Of a stretch of 64,000 bases of DNA, positions 35,665-45,000 are shown in pieces; position 1 is the stretch's first letter; each line of letters begins with the position of its first letter. The translations under genes were made by a program, and so were the position numbers. The notes beneath the pieces were generated by a model. The model made no database searches and was not told where the DNA came from. It saw only the letters and a list, made by a program, of their open reading frames with translations. This stretch comes from Actinoplanes xinjiangensis (GTDB lineage: Bacteria; Actinomycetota; Actinomycetes; Mycobacteriales; Micromonosporaceae). The DNA lies in NCBI RefSeq assembly GCF_003148685.1, contig NZ_QGGR01000004.1, positions 372,001-436,000 of the forward strand, written 5' to 3'.

Positions 35665-36462
35665 CTATACGACAGCGCCGTCGTCGAATTCGTCGTCGTC
35701 ATCGCCGGACCGCAGCCGCCAGACCAGGGTGGCCGCCCCGCCGATGATCGCGGCGAACCCGAGGACCCCGACCAGGTTCGAGTCGACCGGGAGCAGATCG
35801 GGGAAGAGGAACAGCACGAAGCCGATCGTGACGCCCAGCAGGGCCGCCACGGTGTATTTCGACATGTGGGGCAGGGGTGGGGGAGGGGGCGGGACGTATC
35901 GCTCGTCCTCGTCGTCGTCAGCGGGCAGCTCGGCGCCGAACGTGTCGAGTCCGTAGAGGATCGACGGCTCGTCCTTCGGGTCGGTGCGCCGCCGGTTGTG
36001 CGGCGTGCCCTCCTCGGTGACCGGGCGGATCGGTGGCGGCGGCGGGCCGGGATCGTCCTCGGCGGCCGGCCACGGCGTCGTCTCCGTGTCGGTGGTGGTG
36101 TGGAAGCCCGCGATGATCTTGGCCCACTCCTCGTCCACCTCGGCCTGTGGCCGCGGCGTGGGTGCCGGTGGTGCCGGAGGGGTGGGTGGTACTCCGCCGG
36201 TCACCTTCTGGAGGTGCTCCTTGGCGGTCTCCAGATGCGTCCGGTCCACGAACAGCCGATCGACCGGCCGCGCGGGCAGGGTCGTGGCCCGCAGGACCGG
36301 GTTGAGATCAGCCGTCGGCTGAAGGTAAGCCGCTATGCCGCCGGCCGCGAGCACGTCGAGCAGATGCTCGCCGATTCGTGGATCGACATCTCCCGCCGCC
36401 GCGAAGTCGGCGGCGTCGAGCCCGTTGTCGCGCCGCCCGCGACGGGCGCCACCCGCTGTCAC
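35665..36462 (-). CDS. Conserved membrane protein, function unknown
   Basis: 265 residues. N-terminal domain (about 20-85) with IGEHLLDVLAAGGIAAYLQP, which looks like the small DUF2007-type fold; a Pro-rich acidic middle (95-205); two C-terminal helices (about 208-228 and 232-252) and an acidic tail. GTG at 36462 has AAGGGGGTG upstream. Ends 23 bp before otsA's predicted promoter. Confidence 0.65.
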   Translation of the reverse strand: MTAGGARRGRRDNGLDAADFAAAGDVDPRIGEHLLDVLAAGGIAAYLQPTADLNPVLRATTLPARPVDRLFVDRTHLETAKEHLQKVTGGVPPTPPAPPAPTPRPQAEVDEEWAKIIAGFHTTTDTETTPWPAAEDDPGPPPPPIRPVTEEGTPHNRRRTDPKDEPSILYGLDTFGAELPADDDEDERYVPPPPPPLPHMSKYTVAALLGVTIGFVLFLFPDLLPVDSNLVGVLGFAAIIGGAATLVWRLRSGDDDDEFDDGAVV

Positions 36463-36604
36463 CGATGCACACCCCCTTGCCGACCGTGCCTTGAATGGTG
36501 ACACGGCAGGCGCCTGTTGCGGGAGTGCGTTGTGGCGCGCCGCTCCCGCTTCGTACGCTTCCTGTCGCCCCAAACGCACGGTGGCATCCGTCGAAAGGAC
36601 GTCA

Positions 36605-37279
36605 GTGTTCTACTGGCTGCTGAAGTTGGTGGTTCTCGGGCCGGTGCTGAAGCTCGTCTTCCGCCCCAAGGTGGAGGGCCTGGAGTACGTGCCCCGATCC
36701 GGTCCCGTCATTCTCGCCTGCAACCACCTCTCTTTCTCCGACTCGATCTTCACCCCGCTGATCATGCGGCGGAAAGTGACCTTCGTCGCCAAGGCCGAAT
36801 ACTTCACCGGCAAGGGGATCAAGGGCTGGTTCTCGCGGATGTTCTTCACCGGCGCGGGGACGATCCCGGTGGACCGTTCGGGTGGCGAGGCGGCCCAGGC
36901 GGCTCTGGACACGCTGCTGCGTGTGCTGAAGGAGGGCAACGTCGCGGCCATCTACCCGGAGGGCACCCGCTCGCCGGACGGCCGGCTCTACCGGGGCAAG
37001 ACCGGGGTGGCCCGGCTGGCCCTGGAGAGCGGCGCCCCGGTCGTCCCGGTGGCCCTGCTGAACACCGACGAGATCCAGCCGACCGGCACGCTGATCCCGG
37101 CGGTGAAGCGGGTCCGGATCCGGATCGGCCGGCCGCTCGACTTCTCCCGCTACGCCGACCAGCGCGGCGACCGGTTCGTCGAGCGCGCGATCACCGACGA
37201 GATCATGTACGAGCTGATGGCCCTCTCCGGCCGCGAGTACGTCGACGTCTACGCCTCGACGCTCAAGGCGGCGGCTTAG
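36605..37279 (+). CDS. 1-acyl-sn-glycerol-3-phosphate acyltransferase (PlsC-like)
   Basis: 224 residues. Acyltransferase box NHLSFSD (HX4D) and PEGTRSPDG. An N-terminal hydrophobic helix anchors it to the membrane. It would acylate lysophosphatidic acid or a glycolipid acceptor. Position matches Rv2182c. GTG start with AAAGGA 5 nt upstream. Confidence 0.9.
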   Translation: MFYWLLKLVVLGPVLKLVFRPKVEGLEYVPRSGPVILACNHLSFSDSIFTPLIMRRKVTFVAKAEYFTGKGIKGWFSRMFFTGAGTIPVDRSGGEAAQAALDTLLRVLKEGNVAAIYPEGTRSPDGRLYRGKTGVARLALESGAPVVPVALLNTDEIQPTGTLIPAVKRVRIRIGRPLDFSRYADQRGDRFVERAITDEIMYELMALSGREYVDVYASTLKAAA

Positions 37280-37290
37280 GTCCGCTCTTT

Positions 37291-37319
37291 CGCCGGGGGC
37301 AGCCGGGCTGCCCCCGGCG
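37291..37319. terminator. Bidirectional hairpin terminator
   Basis: Perfect 12-bp stem CGCCGGGGGCAG / CTGCCCCCGGCG with a CCGGG loop, between the convergent acyltransferase and Crp-family genes. Confidence 0.75.
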
Positions 37320-37330
37320 GAGCGGGAGAC

Positions 37331-38020
37331 CTAGCCCGTCATCCCGGCGCGGCGGCGCAGGGCCTGCACGTCGGTGACGACGATGCGCCGCCCCTCGGTA
37401 CGCAGCCAGCCGCGGCTCGCGAAGGAGCCGATCGCCTGGTTGACGCTCTGCCGGGAGCCGCCGGCCATCTCGGCGAGCTGGCTCTGGTTGAGCTCGATGG
37501 TGATCATCGGAGCCTGGCTCTCGCCGGAGAGCCGGACCAGCGTCTTGGCCACCCGGCCGGGCAGGTCGAGGAAGACGTGATCGGCGTTCTGCTCGGTCAG
37601 CCGGCGGATCAGGCCGCCGACCGAGCGCATCACCGCGTCCAGGATGCGCGGGTTGGAGTGCACCAGCTCCATGAAGGCGACCCGGGACAGCGACAGTGCC
37701 TGCGAGTCCTCGATGGCCTCGGCGGAGGCGCTGCGGGTGGAGGCGTCCAGCAGGGACACCTCACCGAGCACGTCGGGTGGTCGGACCACGGTGAGAACGG
37801 CGCGCTCGCCGGTCGGTGCGGTCCGGAAGACGGCGACGGCGCCCCGCTTCATGATGATCAGCGAGTCGCCGGGGTCGTGCTCGACGAAGAGGATCTGCCC
37901 CTTGCGGTAATGGCGTGGGACGGCGGCGGCGATGACGCGCTGGCGCACCTCCGGCTCGAGACCGGCGAACATGTCGACACCGGTGAGCGCGTCGCCGGGA
38001 TCCGGCATGCGATGGTCCAC
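37331..38020 (-). CDS. Crp/Fnr-family transcriptional regulator
   Basis: 229 residues. Cyclic-nucleotide-binding fold (about 15-130) with GEVSLLDASTRSASAEA, which matches the cAMP phosphate-binding loop (Glu, Arg, Ser), and a C-terminal winged helix with GGSRQSVNQAIGSFASRGWL. Very like actinobacterial Crp. GTG start with a GGGGGAGGGG ribosome site. Divergent from the kinase-like gene; a 15-bp palindrome is in the shared region. Confidence 0.88.
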   Translation of the reverse strand: MDHRMPDPGDALTGVDMFAGLEPEVRQRVIAAAVPRHYRKGQILFVEHDPGDSLIIMKRGAVAVFRTAPTGERAVLTVVRPPDVLGEVSLLDASTRSASAEAIEDSQALSLSRVAFMELVHSNPRILDAVMRSVGGLIRRLTEQNADHVFLDLPGRVAKTLVRLSGESQAPMITIELNQSQLAEMAGGSRQSVNQAIGSFASRGWLRTEGRRIVVTDVQALRRRAGMTG

Positions 38021-38095
38021 GGCGCAATCCCCTCCCCCGGTGAGGACACGCCGACGGCCGACGGCGCCGGCCCCACGACGCGAACGATCACTCTT

Positions 38096-38110
38096 AGCAC
38101 GAAGCGTGCT
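38096..38110. promoter_or_regulatory. 15-bp palindrome upstream of Crp-family gene
   Basis: AGCACG-AAG-CGTGCT, perfect 6-bp arms, 76 bp upstream of the crp start in the 236-bp divergent region. It could be an autoregulatory site, though it is not a TGTGA-N6-TCACA match. The rest of 38021-38256 holds no gene. Confidence 0.35.
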
Positions 38111-38256
38111 CCGAACGCCATTTTTAAAACGGACATTGAAGCCTGCCTCGTACGATCATGTCGCTTCGGTAGCAATCTGTAAACCGTCAATCTCTCTGAG
38201 TTACTGTCGCCCTGTCTGTCCGTCGCATTGGCGGCAAGTGTCGAGATAATCCCGCG

Positions 38257-39111
38257 GTGCCGGATGATGACTTTCTTCGATCGACTCTGCGCGACCAGTG
38301 GCACCTCCTCCCGACCGAGATGATCGAGCTTCCGCTGACCCTGCTGTCCCGCGGCTGGGAGTTCGTCGCGGGCGGCGGGACCTACGTGGCGCGACTGGTC
38401 GAGATCGGCTCGCGGCACCGGATGGAATGCGGCCTGGCGGTGTCGATGCACCTGCGCGGCCACCGGATCGACGCCGGGGAGCCGGTCCGTACCTTGGGCG
38501 GCGCCCTCACCGCGGCCACCCCGCACGGTGCGCTGGCCGTCCTGCGGCGCATCCCGGGCCGCCGCCTGGACGGGCGGGACCCGGTCGACCAGCAGTGGTG
38601 GGGGGAGCGCCTGGGGGCCGTACACCGGGCTCTCCAGGGTTTCCGCCATCCCGGTCTGCGTCCCTGGCGGCCTCTCGATCCGGAGGCCGCGCACCTCGAC
38701 GCGGAGCCCTGGCTCCGCGCGACGGTGACCGCCGCGCTCACCGCCGCCAAGAGGCTGACCGTGACCGACCACCTCACCTCCGGGGTGCTGCACGGCGACC
38801 CGGCGCCGGAGATGTTCCTGCTCGACCCGGCGACCGGCCGGTCCGGCCTGCTGTACTGCGGGGCCGGTGGCACCGGGCCGCTGGTCCACGACGTCGCCGC
38901 CGCGGTGGCCTACGCCGGCGGCGCCGAGCATGCCGGCGAGTTCCTGGACGGCTACCTGGCCGCCGGGCCGGTCGGCGCCGACGAGTTGGAGGCCGCCCTG
39001 CCGGTGCTGCTGCGGCTGCGCTGGGCCGTCCAGGCGGATCTGGCGGCCCGGTACGGCTGCCCGCACGTGCTCCGGCTGGCCAGGAGGGCCCTGGAGTCCA
39101 TGCCCGGATGA
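38257..39111 (+). CDS. Phosphotransferase (APH)-fold protein, probable pseudokinase
   Basis: 284 residues. The catalytic loop VLHGDPAPEMFLLD keeps the Brenner Asp but has Met where the metal-binding Asn is expected. The following strand reads GLLYCGAGG, where relatives have LIDW, so the second metal-binding Asp is lost. GTG start; GATAAT ends 6 nt upstream, suggesting a leaderless start. Divergent from the Crp gene. Activity is doubtful. Confidence 0.6.
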   Translation: MPDDDFLRSTLRDQWHLLPTEMIELPLTLLSRGWEFVAGGGTYVARLVEIGSRHRMECGLAVSMHLRGHRIDAGEPVRTLGGALTAATPHGALAVLRRIPGRRLDGRDPVDQQWWGERLGAVHRALQGFRHPGLRPWRPLDPEAAHLDAEPWLRATVTAALTAAKRLTVTDHLTSGVLHGDPAPEMFLLDPATGRSGLLYCGAGGTGPLVHDVAAAVAYAGGAEHAGEFLDGYLAAGPVGADELEAALPVLLRLRWAVQADLAARYGCPHVLRLARRALESMPG

Positions 39112-39132
39112 CGATGGGCAAGGATGGGCGGG

Positions 39133-39627
39133 ATGTCTTACCGCTACTTTTACGACTGCGAGTTCATCGAGGACGGCCGGATCGTCGACCTCGTCTCGAT
39201 CGGTGTCGTCGACGAGTTCGGCCGCGAGTTCTACGCGGTCAGTACCGAGTTCGACGACACCCGCGCGGTGCCCTGGGTGCGCCGCAACGTCCTCGACAAG
39301 CTGCCCTCACCCTCGGACAAGGCGTGGCGCAGCCGCGAGCGCATCCGGGACGACCTCTACGAGTTCCTGATCGAGCCGATCCGTGGCCGGGGTGAGCAGA
39401 TGGAGCTCTGGGCGTGGTATGCGGCGTATGACCACGTCGCGCTCGCCCAGTTGTGGGGTGCGATGCCGGCGCTGCCGCGGGAGATCCCCCGCTTCACCAA
39501 GGACCTGCGCCAGCGGTGGGACGATCTGGGCCGACCGCACCTGCCGGAGATGGCCGGCCGGCACGACGCCCTGGTCGACGCGCGGCACAATCTGGCCCGG
39601 TGGAACGCTATGACCGCGCAGGCCTGA
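39133..39627 (+). CDS. RNase AS-type 3'-5' exoribonuclease (DEDD)
   Basis: 164 residues. YFYDCEFIEDGR (first acidic pair), WAWYAAYDHVALAQ (third Asp) and HDALVDARHNLARW (DEDDh His and Asp). Matches Rv2179c, an exoribonuclease that prefers adenylate-containing RNA (from memory). ATG with AAGGA 8 nt upstream. The 3' end overlaps the tetR 3' end by 20 bp. Confidence 0.9.
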   Translation: MSYRYFYDCEFIEDGRIVDLVSIGVVDEFGREFYAVSTEFDDTRAVPWVRRNVLDKLPSPSDKAWRSRERIRDDLYEFLIEPIRGRGEQMELWAWYAAYDHVALAQLWGAMPALPREIPRFTKDLRQRWDDLGRPHLPEMAGRHDALVDARHNLARWNAMTAQA

Positions 39628-40258
39628 CCGGTTTCAGCGGCGGGACGCAGTCCCGCATGACGGCGCGGACGTCGGTCTCGGTCGGCGCGGCTCCCAGTGG
39701 GCCGTTGTCCGGCCGCGCCCGCAGTCCGTCGATCACCAGCTCCAGATAGCGCTCGTAGAGCCCCGGCCGGCACTCCGCACTGTGCTGGGCCATTTCGGTC
39801 ACCATCGCCATGATGATCGGGAAGTCGCGGAACCCGGCGTCGGGTCGCAGGGTGCCCTCGGCGTGCGCCCGCTCCATCAGTTGCTCCAGCAGGGGCACGA
39901 TCTGCTCGCCGGCCTGCTTGAAATGCTGCTCGTCCATGCTCAGTGCCGCGTCGCGCAGCCCGCGGTCGGCCGCGTGCCACCGCGCCGACGTGCGCAGGAA
40001 CCCGGTCAGCCCGTCCCATGCCGACTCGGCGGCGAGGGACTCCTCGGCGAGGGTGACCAGATCCTCCAGCCGGTCGGTGAAGACCGCCTCGATCAGCTCC
40101 TCCTTGGTGGGGAAGCGACGGTAGACCGTGCCCACGCCCACCCCAGCGTGATGGGCGACGTCGTCGAGGGTGGCGGCGAATCCCCTGGTCGCGAAGACCT
40201 CCCCGGCGGCCTGGACGATCCGCTCCCGGTTGCGCTGCGCGTCGCGGCGAAGTGGCAT
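39608..40258 (-). CDS. TetR-family repressor
   Basis: 216 residues. HTH in the first 60: IVQAAGEVFATRGFAATLDD then GVGVGTVYRRFPTKEELIEAV. C-terminal ligand domain. Divergent from an MFS pump; two matching palindromes lie between them, so it likely represses both. Start at ATG 40258 (MPLRRDAQ); longer frames run into the operator region. Confidence 0.92.
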   Translation of the reverse strand: MPLRRDAQRNRERIVQAAGEVFATRGFAATLDDVAHHAGVGVGTVYRRFPTKEELIEAVFTDRLEDLVTLAEESLAAESAWDGLTGFLRTSARWHAADRGLRDAALSMDEQHFKQAGEQIVPLLEQLMERAHAEGTLRPDAGFRDFPIIMAMVTEMAQHSAECRPGLYERYLELVIDGLRARPDNGPLGAAPTETDVRAVMRDCVPPLKPVRPARS

Positions 40259-40276
40259 GTGGCCAAGCCTACAAGT

Positions 40277-40299
40277 AAGTGGAGGGGATTCCTCAACTT
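40277..40299. promoter_or_regulatory. TetR operator O1
   Basis: AAGTGGAGG-GGATT-CCTCAACTT, near-perfect 9-bp arms with a 5-bp centre, 18 bp before the tetR start. Confidence 0.7.
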
Positions 40300-40316
40300 C
40301 TCCTGCTAGCGTGCCG

Positions 40317-40339
40317 ATGTGGAGGACGGTCCTCAACTT
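40317..40339. promoter_or_regulatory. TetR operator O2
   Basis: ATGTGGAGG-ACGGT-CCTCAACTT, same arms and spacing as O1, exactly 40 bp further on and 22 bp before the MFS start. Confidence 0.7.
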
Positions 40340-40361
40340 ACGCGTTCGGAAGGCACTCGCC

Positions 40362-41840
40362 ATGAGCAGCACCGTCATAGATCGGCCGCAACCGACGCAA
40401 CGTGAGAACGGGCGCTGGTGGGCGCTCGTGGTGCTGGCTCTGGCCCAGCTGATGGTGGTGCTGGACGCCACGATCGTGAACATCGCGCTGCCCACCGCCC
40501 AGGCCGACCTAGGCTTCGACGACTTCGGCCGGCAGTGGGTGGTCACCGGCTACGCGCTCGCCTTCGGCAGCCTGCTGCTGCTCGGCGGCCGGCTCTCCGA
40601 CTTCTTCGGCCGCAAGCGGATGTTCGTCATCGGCCTGATCGGCTTCGCCCTCGCCTCGGCGCTCGGCGGCGCCGCCGGCAACCTCGAACTGCTCATCGTG
40701 GCGCGTGCTCTGCAGGGTGCCTTCGGTGCGGCCCTCGCCCCGGCGGCCCTGTCGCTGCTCTCCACGACGTTCACCGAGCCCGCCGAGCGCGGTAAGGCGT
40801 TCGGCATCTTCGGTGCCATCTCCGGTGCCGGCGGTGGCATGGGCCTGCTGCTCGGCGGCGTCCTCACCGAGTACGTCTCCTGGCGCTGGTGCCTCTACGT
40901 CAACCTGGTGATCGCCGCGATCGCCGTGGCCGGCGCGTTCCTGAAGCTGCGCGACGAGCCGGTCCCCGCCCACGGCCGGATCGACGTCCCCGGCACCATC
41001 ACCGCCGTCGCCGGTCTGGTCGCCCTGGTCTACGGCCTCGGCAACGCGGAGGTCGACGGCTGGACCGACGTCCTCACCCTGGGCCCGATCGCCGCCGGTG
41101 TGGTTCTGCTCATCGCCTTCGTCGCCATCGAGCGCAAGGTCGAGTACCCGCTGCTGCCGCTGCGTGTCGTCCTCGACCGCAACCGTGGCGGCTCCTACGC
41201 CTCGATCGCGATCGCCGGCGCCGGCATGTTCGGCATCTTCCTCTTCCTCACCTACTTCCTCGCCGGCATCCTCGGCTTCACTCCGATCAAGACCGGTCTC
41301 GCCTTCCTGCCGATGCTCGGCGCCGTGATGCTCACCGCGACCACCGCCGGCTCGATGCTGGCCCCGAAGATCGGTCCGCGCCCGCTGGTCCCGGTCGGCG
41401 CCCTGATCGCCGCGGGGGGCATGCTCCTGCTGACCCGTCTGGAACTGGACTCGACGTACGCCGCCGACGTCCTCCCCGGCCTGATCATCGTCGGTCTCGG
41501 CCTGGGTCTGGTCTTCGCGCCCACCCAGAACGCCGCCACCTCCGGCGTCGAGCACCGCGACGCCGGCGTGGCCTCCGCGATGATCAACACGGTGCAGCAG
41601 ATCGGCGGCTCCATCGGCACCGCCCTGCTCAGCTCCTTCGCGGCCAGCGCCGCCGAGGACTACGTGGCCGGCCGGACGCCGTCCCAGGAGCTGGCGGCCC
41701 ACGCCGCGATCGAGAGCTACCACACCGTCTTCTGGTGGTCGGCCGGCTTCTTCCTCCTCGCCGCCGTGGTCGCCGCGGTCCTCTTCCGCACCGGCCCGCT
41801 CGACGTCGACCCCGACGCCCCGCCCGCCATGGCTCACTGA
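40362..41840 (+). CDS. MFS drug efflux pump, DHA2 (EmrB/QacA) family
   Basis: 492 residues, about 14 membrane helices. LDATIVNIALPTAQADL in helix 1, GGRLSDFFGRKRMF (motif A) and the helix 5 motif C region with GAISGAGGGMGLLLGG. Divergent from TetR with two operators between; likely induced by a drug or metabolite. GGAAGG ribosome site. A 16-bp hairpin ends the transcript. Confidence 0.92.
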   Translation: MSSTVIDRPQPTQRENGRWWALVVLALAQLMVVLDATIVNIALPTAQADLGFDDFGRQWVVTGYALAFGSLLLLGGRLSDFFGRKRMFVIGLIGFALASALGGAAGNLELLIVARALQGAFGAALAPAALSLLSTTFTEPAERGKAFGIFGAISGAGGGMGLLLGGVLTEYVSWRWCLYVNLVIAAIAVAGAFLKLRDEPVPAHGRIDVPGTITAVAGLVALVYGLGNAEVDGWTDVLTLGPIAAGVVLLIAFVAIERKVEYPLLPLRVVLDRNRGGSYASIAIAGAGMFGIFLFLTYFLAGILGFTPIKTGLAFLPMLGAVMLTATTAGSMLAPKIGPRPLVPVGALIAAGGMLLLTRLELDSTYAADVLPGLIIVGLGLGLVFAPTQNAATSGVEHRDAGVASAMINTVQQIGGSIGTALLSSFAASAAEDYVAGRTPSQELAAHAAIESYHTVFWWSAGFFLLAAVVAAVLFRTGPLDVDPDAPPAMAH

Positions 41841-41854
41841 CGCCCGGCCGCACC

Positions 41855-41889
41855 CGCGCCCCGTTCCCGGTTCCCGGGAGCGGGGCGCG
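41855..41889 (+). terminator. Hairpin terminator after MFS pump
   Basis: 16-bp stem CGCGCCCCGTTCCCGG / CCGGGAGCGGGGCGCG with one G-U pair and a 3-nt loop, 14 bp after the MFS stop. It separates the pump from the RHS gene. Confidence 0.75.
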
Positions 41890-41939
41890 CCTCGTTCCGG
41901 CCCCGGCAGGCCATATCGCTTCCGCGTCTTCGGCGGCCT

Positions 41940-41957
41940 TTTGGGAGCGCTTCCAAA
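41940..41957. promoter_or_regulatory. LacI/CebR-like operator upstream of RHS toxin gene
   Basis: TTTGGGAGCGCTTCCAAA is an 18-bp palindrome with one mismatched pair. Its core TGGGAGCGCTTCCA differs by one base from the CebR box TGGGAGCGCTCCCA of streptomycete cellulose-use genes (from memory). It lies 57 bp before the RHS ATG. The rest of 41890-42014 has no gene. Confidence 0.55.
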
Positions 41958-42014
41958 TCGGTAACGTCCCCCGAGTCCATCGATCGCAAACGATGACTAC
42001 GGGGGGATGCGGTC

Positions 42015-45000
42015 ATGCCGGACGATCAGTTCACGCTGCCCGAATCATGGATGAGACGAGGCCTGGCGATCGCCGCCGCCGTTCTGGTGGCGGCCGCGCC
42101 GGTTCCGGTACGGGCGGCGCCCGCGGTGGCCGTGCCGCCGCAGACGCCGCCGGCACCGCAGGGCCTGGGCTCGCCGGAACGGCCGTTGCCGGTGTCGGCG
42201 CTGCCGAACAAGGGGCTCCCGGCGGGCGAGCGCCCGCCGGTCGAGCCGCCGGCCACCCGGGCGGCCGGAGACGCACGGAAGCTCTCCGCGGCCCAGTGGA
42301 CAGCGGCCGGCGCGCCCGCGAAGAAGGCGAAGCAGGGTGCGGTCCGCGCCGCCACCACGGCGGTCCGGGGTGCGGACGCCCTGGTGCTGCGCCCGGGTTA
42401 CGCCAGCGGTGACACGTCGCTGGTGGTGTATTTCGATCTGGCCGACACCGCGATCACCTCGTGGTCGGCGACCGTGTACGACGCGGCCGGCCAGGAGGCC
42501 CAGCAGTCGGTGACCCTGGGCCGGGGCGACCTGCCGGTCTGCGGGTCACCGCGGCGGTTCTGCCGGGGCTTCGGTGGCGCCGAGGGCTGGGCCCTGGACG
42601 CCGGCCACGACTACTTCGTCCGGATCACCGTCGACTATCCGGACGGCAGCACGCAGACGTCGGCGGCGTCGAACCAGGCACGTCCGCGGACCCTCGGCGA
42701 CACACCGGCCATTCCGGCGGCGCAGACGGTGGGGTGTGCGTGCGCCAACGCGCTCGGGCGTACCACCTCCGGCCAGCAGCTCCGCGGTGCCGGAGTGAAC
42801 ACCGGGACCGGCGCGTACACCCGGATCGAGTCCGATCTCGGGATGGCGTCGTTCGCGGTGCCGTTCACCCTCAGCCGGGTGTACTCGTCGGCGAACACCT
42901 CGTCCGGGCTGTTCGGCAACGGATGGGCGTCCACGCTCGACCTCAAGGTCACGGCGACCGACAGCGGGGCGACGGTCCGCGCGGAAGACGGCGCGCAGGC
43001 GGACTTCACCCGTGCCGGCGACGGCTCGTACCGGCGCCCGGCGGGGGTCCGCTCGAACCTCGAGAAGACCGCCGGCGGCTGGGAGCTGACCACCCCCGAG
43101 CAGATCGTTCACCGCTTCGACGGCGGCGGCCGCTACCTGTCGGCGAAGAACAAGCGCGGGCACGGATTCACGCTGAACTACAACGGGACCGCGCTGACCT
43201 CGGTCACCGACGCCGCCGGGCGGAAGGTGCCGATCGAGTACCGGCAGGACCTGGGGTTCGTCACGAAGGTGACGCTGCCGGACGGCCGGTTCACCAACTA
43301 CGACTACGAGGGCGGGCGGCTGCGGTCGTTCCAGTCGGCGATCTCGCAGACCACGCAGTACCGCTACGACAACGGCCGGCTGCGTGAGGTGGTCGACGCC
43401 CGCGGGCTGGCGGAGGTCGTCAACACCTACGACGCCACCACCGGCCGGGTGACCCGGCAGCAGGACATCAACGGCAAGACCACCACGGTGGAGTGGGACG
43501 CCGGTAGGCAGGAGGCCCGGGTCACCGACCCGGACGGGGTGGTGGACCACGACGGCTACGCCGGCAACCTGCTCAAGTACACCCAGAACGGCAACGGCGA
43601 CACCAGCAGTCAGCGCTACGACGCGCAGGCCAACCCGAACCTCAACGTCGACGGCAACAACAACCAGCGCCAGTCGACGTTCGACGGCGCCGGGAACATG
43701 GCGGCGCACACGGCGCCGGAGCCGTTCTCGTTCACCGAGAAGGCGGAGTTCACCCCGGGCAACAAGCCCCGGACGTTCGTCGACGGCAACGGTGTGACGT
43801 GGCGGGCCGAGTACAACGACTTCCACGAACTGACCAGGCGCACCGACGGTGAGGAGCACTCGTACACCTACGGGTACGACGACCGCGGCCTGCGCACCTC
43901 GATGACCGACCCGCGCGGCAAGACCAGCCGCTACGAGTACGACTCGGCCGGCAACCTGACCGCGGAGATCACCCCGACCGGGCGGCGCACCGAGTACACC
44001 TACGACGGCACCGGCCGGCTGAGGACGGAGACGGACCCGCGGGGCACCGTCGCGGGGGCGAACCGGGCCGCCTGGACCACCACCTACGGCTACGACAACG
44101 AAGACCGGCAGACCACCGTCCAGCAGCCGGGCAAGGCGAAGCCGTGGGAGACCCGCTACGACGAGATGGGCCGCACCAGGACGGTGACCGATCCGCTGTC
44201 GCGGGCCACGATCTACGACTACGACCAGGCCGACCGTCTGGAGACGGTCAAGTCCCCGCGCGGTGACCTGACCTCGTACACCTACACCGCCGCGGGCCGC
44301 CTCCAGTCCCAGACCAACGGCGAGGGCGACCGGACGTCGTACGCCTACAACCGCAAGGGCGCACTGGAGAAGCTGGTCACCGCGCGCGGCAACGAGCCCG
44401 GCGCCGACCCGGCGCAGTACACCTGGACGTTCCACTACGACGGCAACAACAACCCGGTGCGGCGCACCCACCCGAACCCGGGCGGCGGCGAGGTCAGCCG
44501 GGACACCGGCTGGGACGAACTGGACCGCGCGGTCACCGAGACCGACCCGCTCGGAGCGCAGAGCTCGGCGAGCTACGACAACAACGACAACGTCACCGCC
44601 GTCGAGGACCCGGCCAAGGCGCGCATCCAGTTCACCTACGACCGGAACAACCGGCCCAGCGACGTCACCGACTCCCGGCAGGGCCGCGCCCACACCGACT
44701 ACGACGCGGCCGGCAACCCGGAGAAGCAGACCAGCGCCACCGGCGGCGTCACGACGTTCACCTACGACGACGACAACCGGCGGATCTCCCAGGTGGAGCC
44801 GCGCGGCAACGTCGACGGGGCGGACGCCGACGACTACCGGACGCGGTTCGGCTACGACCGGGCCGGCAACCTGACCTCGACGACCGACCCGCTGGGCAAC
44901 GTCACCGAGGCCTCCTACGACGCGATCGACCGCGTCGTCACCGGCACCGACGCCAACAAGCGGGTCACCCGGTTCACCTACGACGACGCCGACCAGCTCA

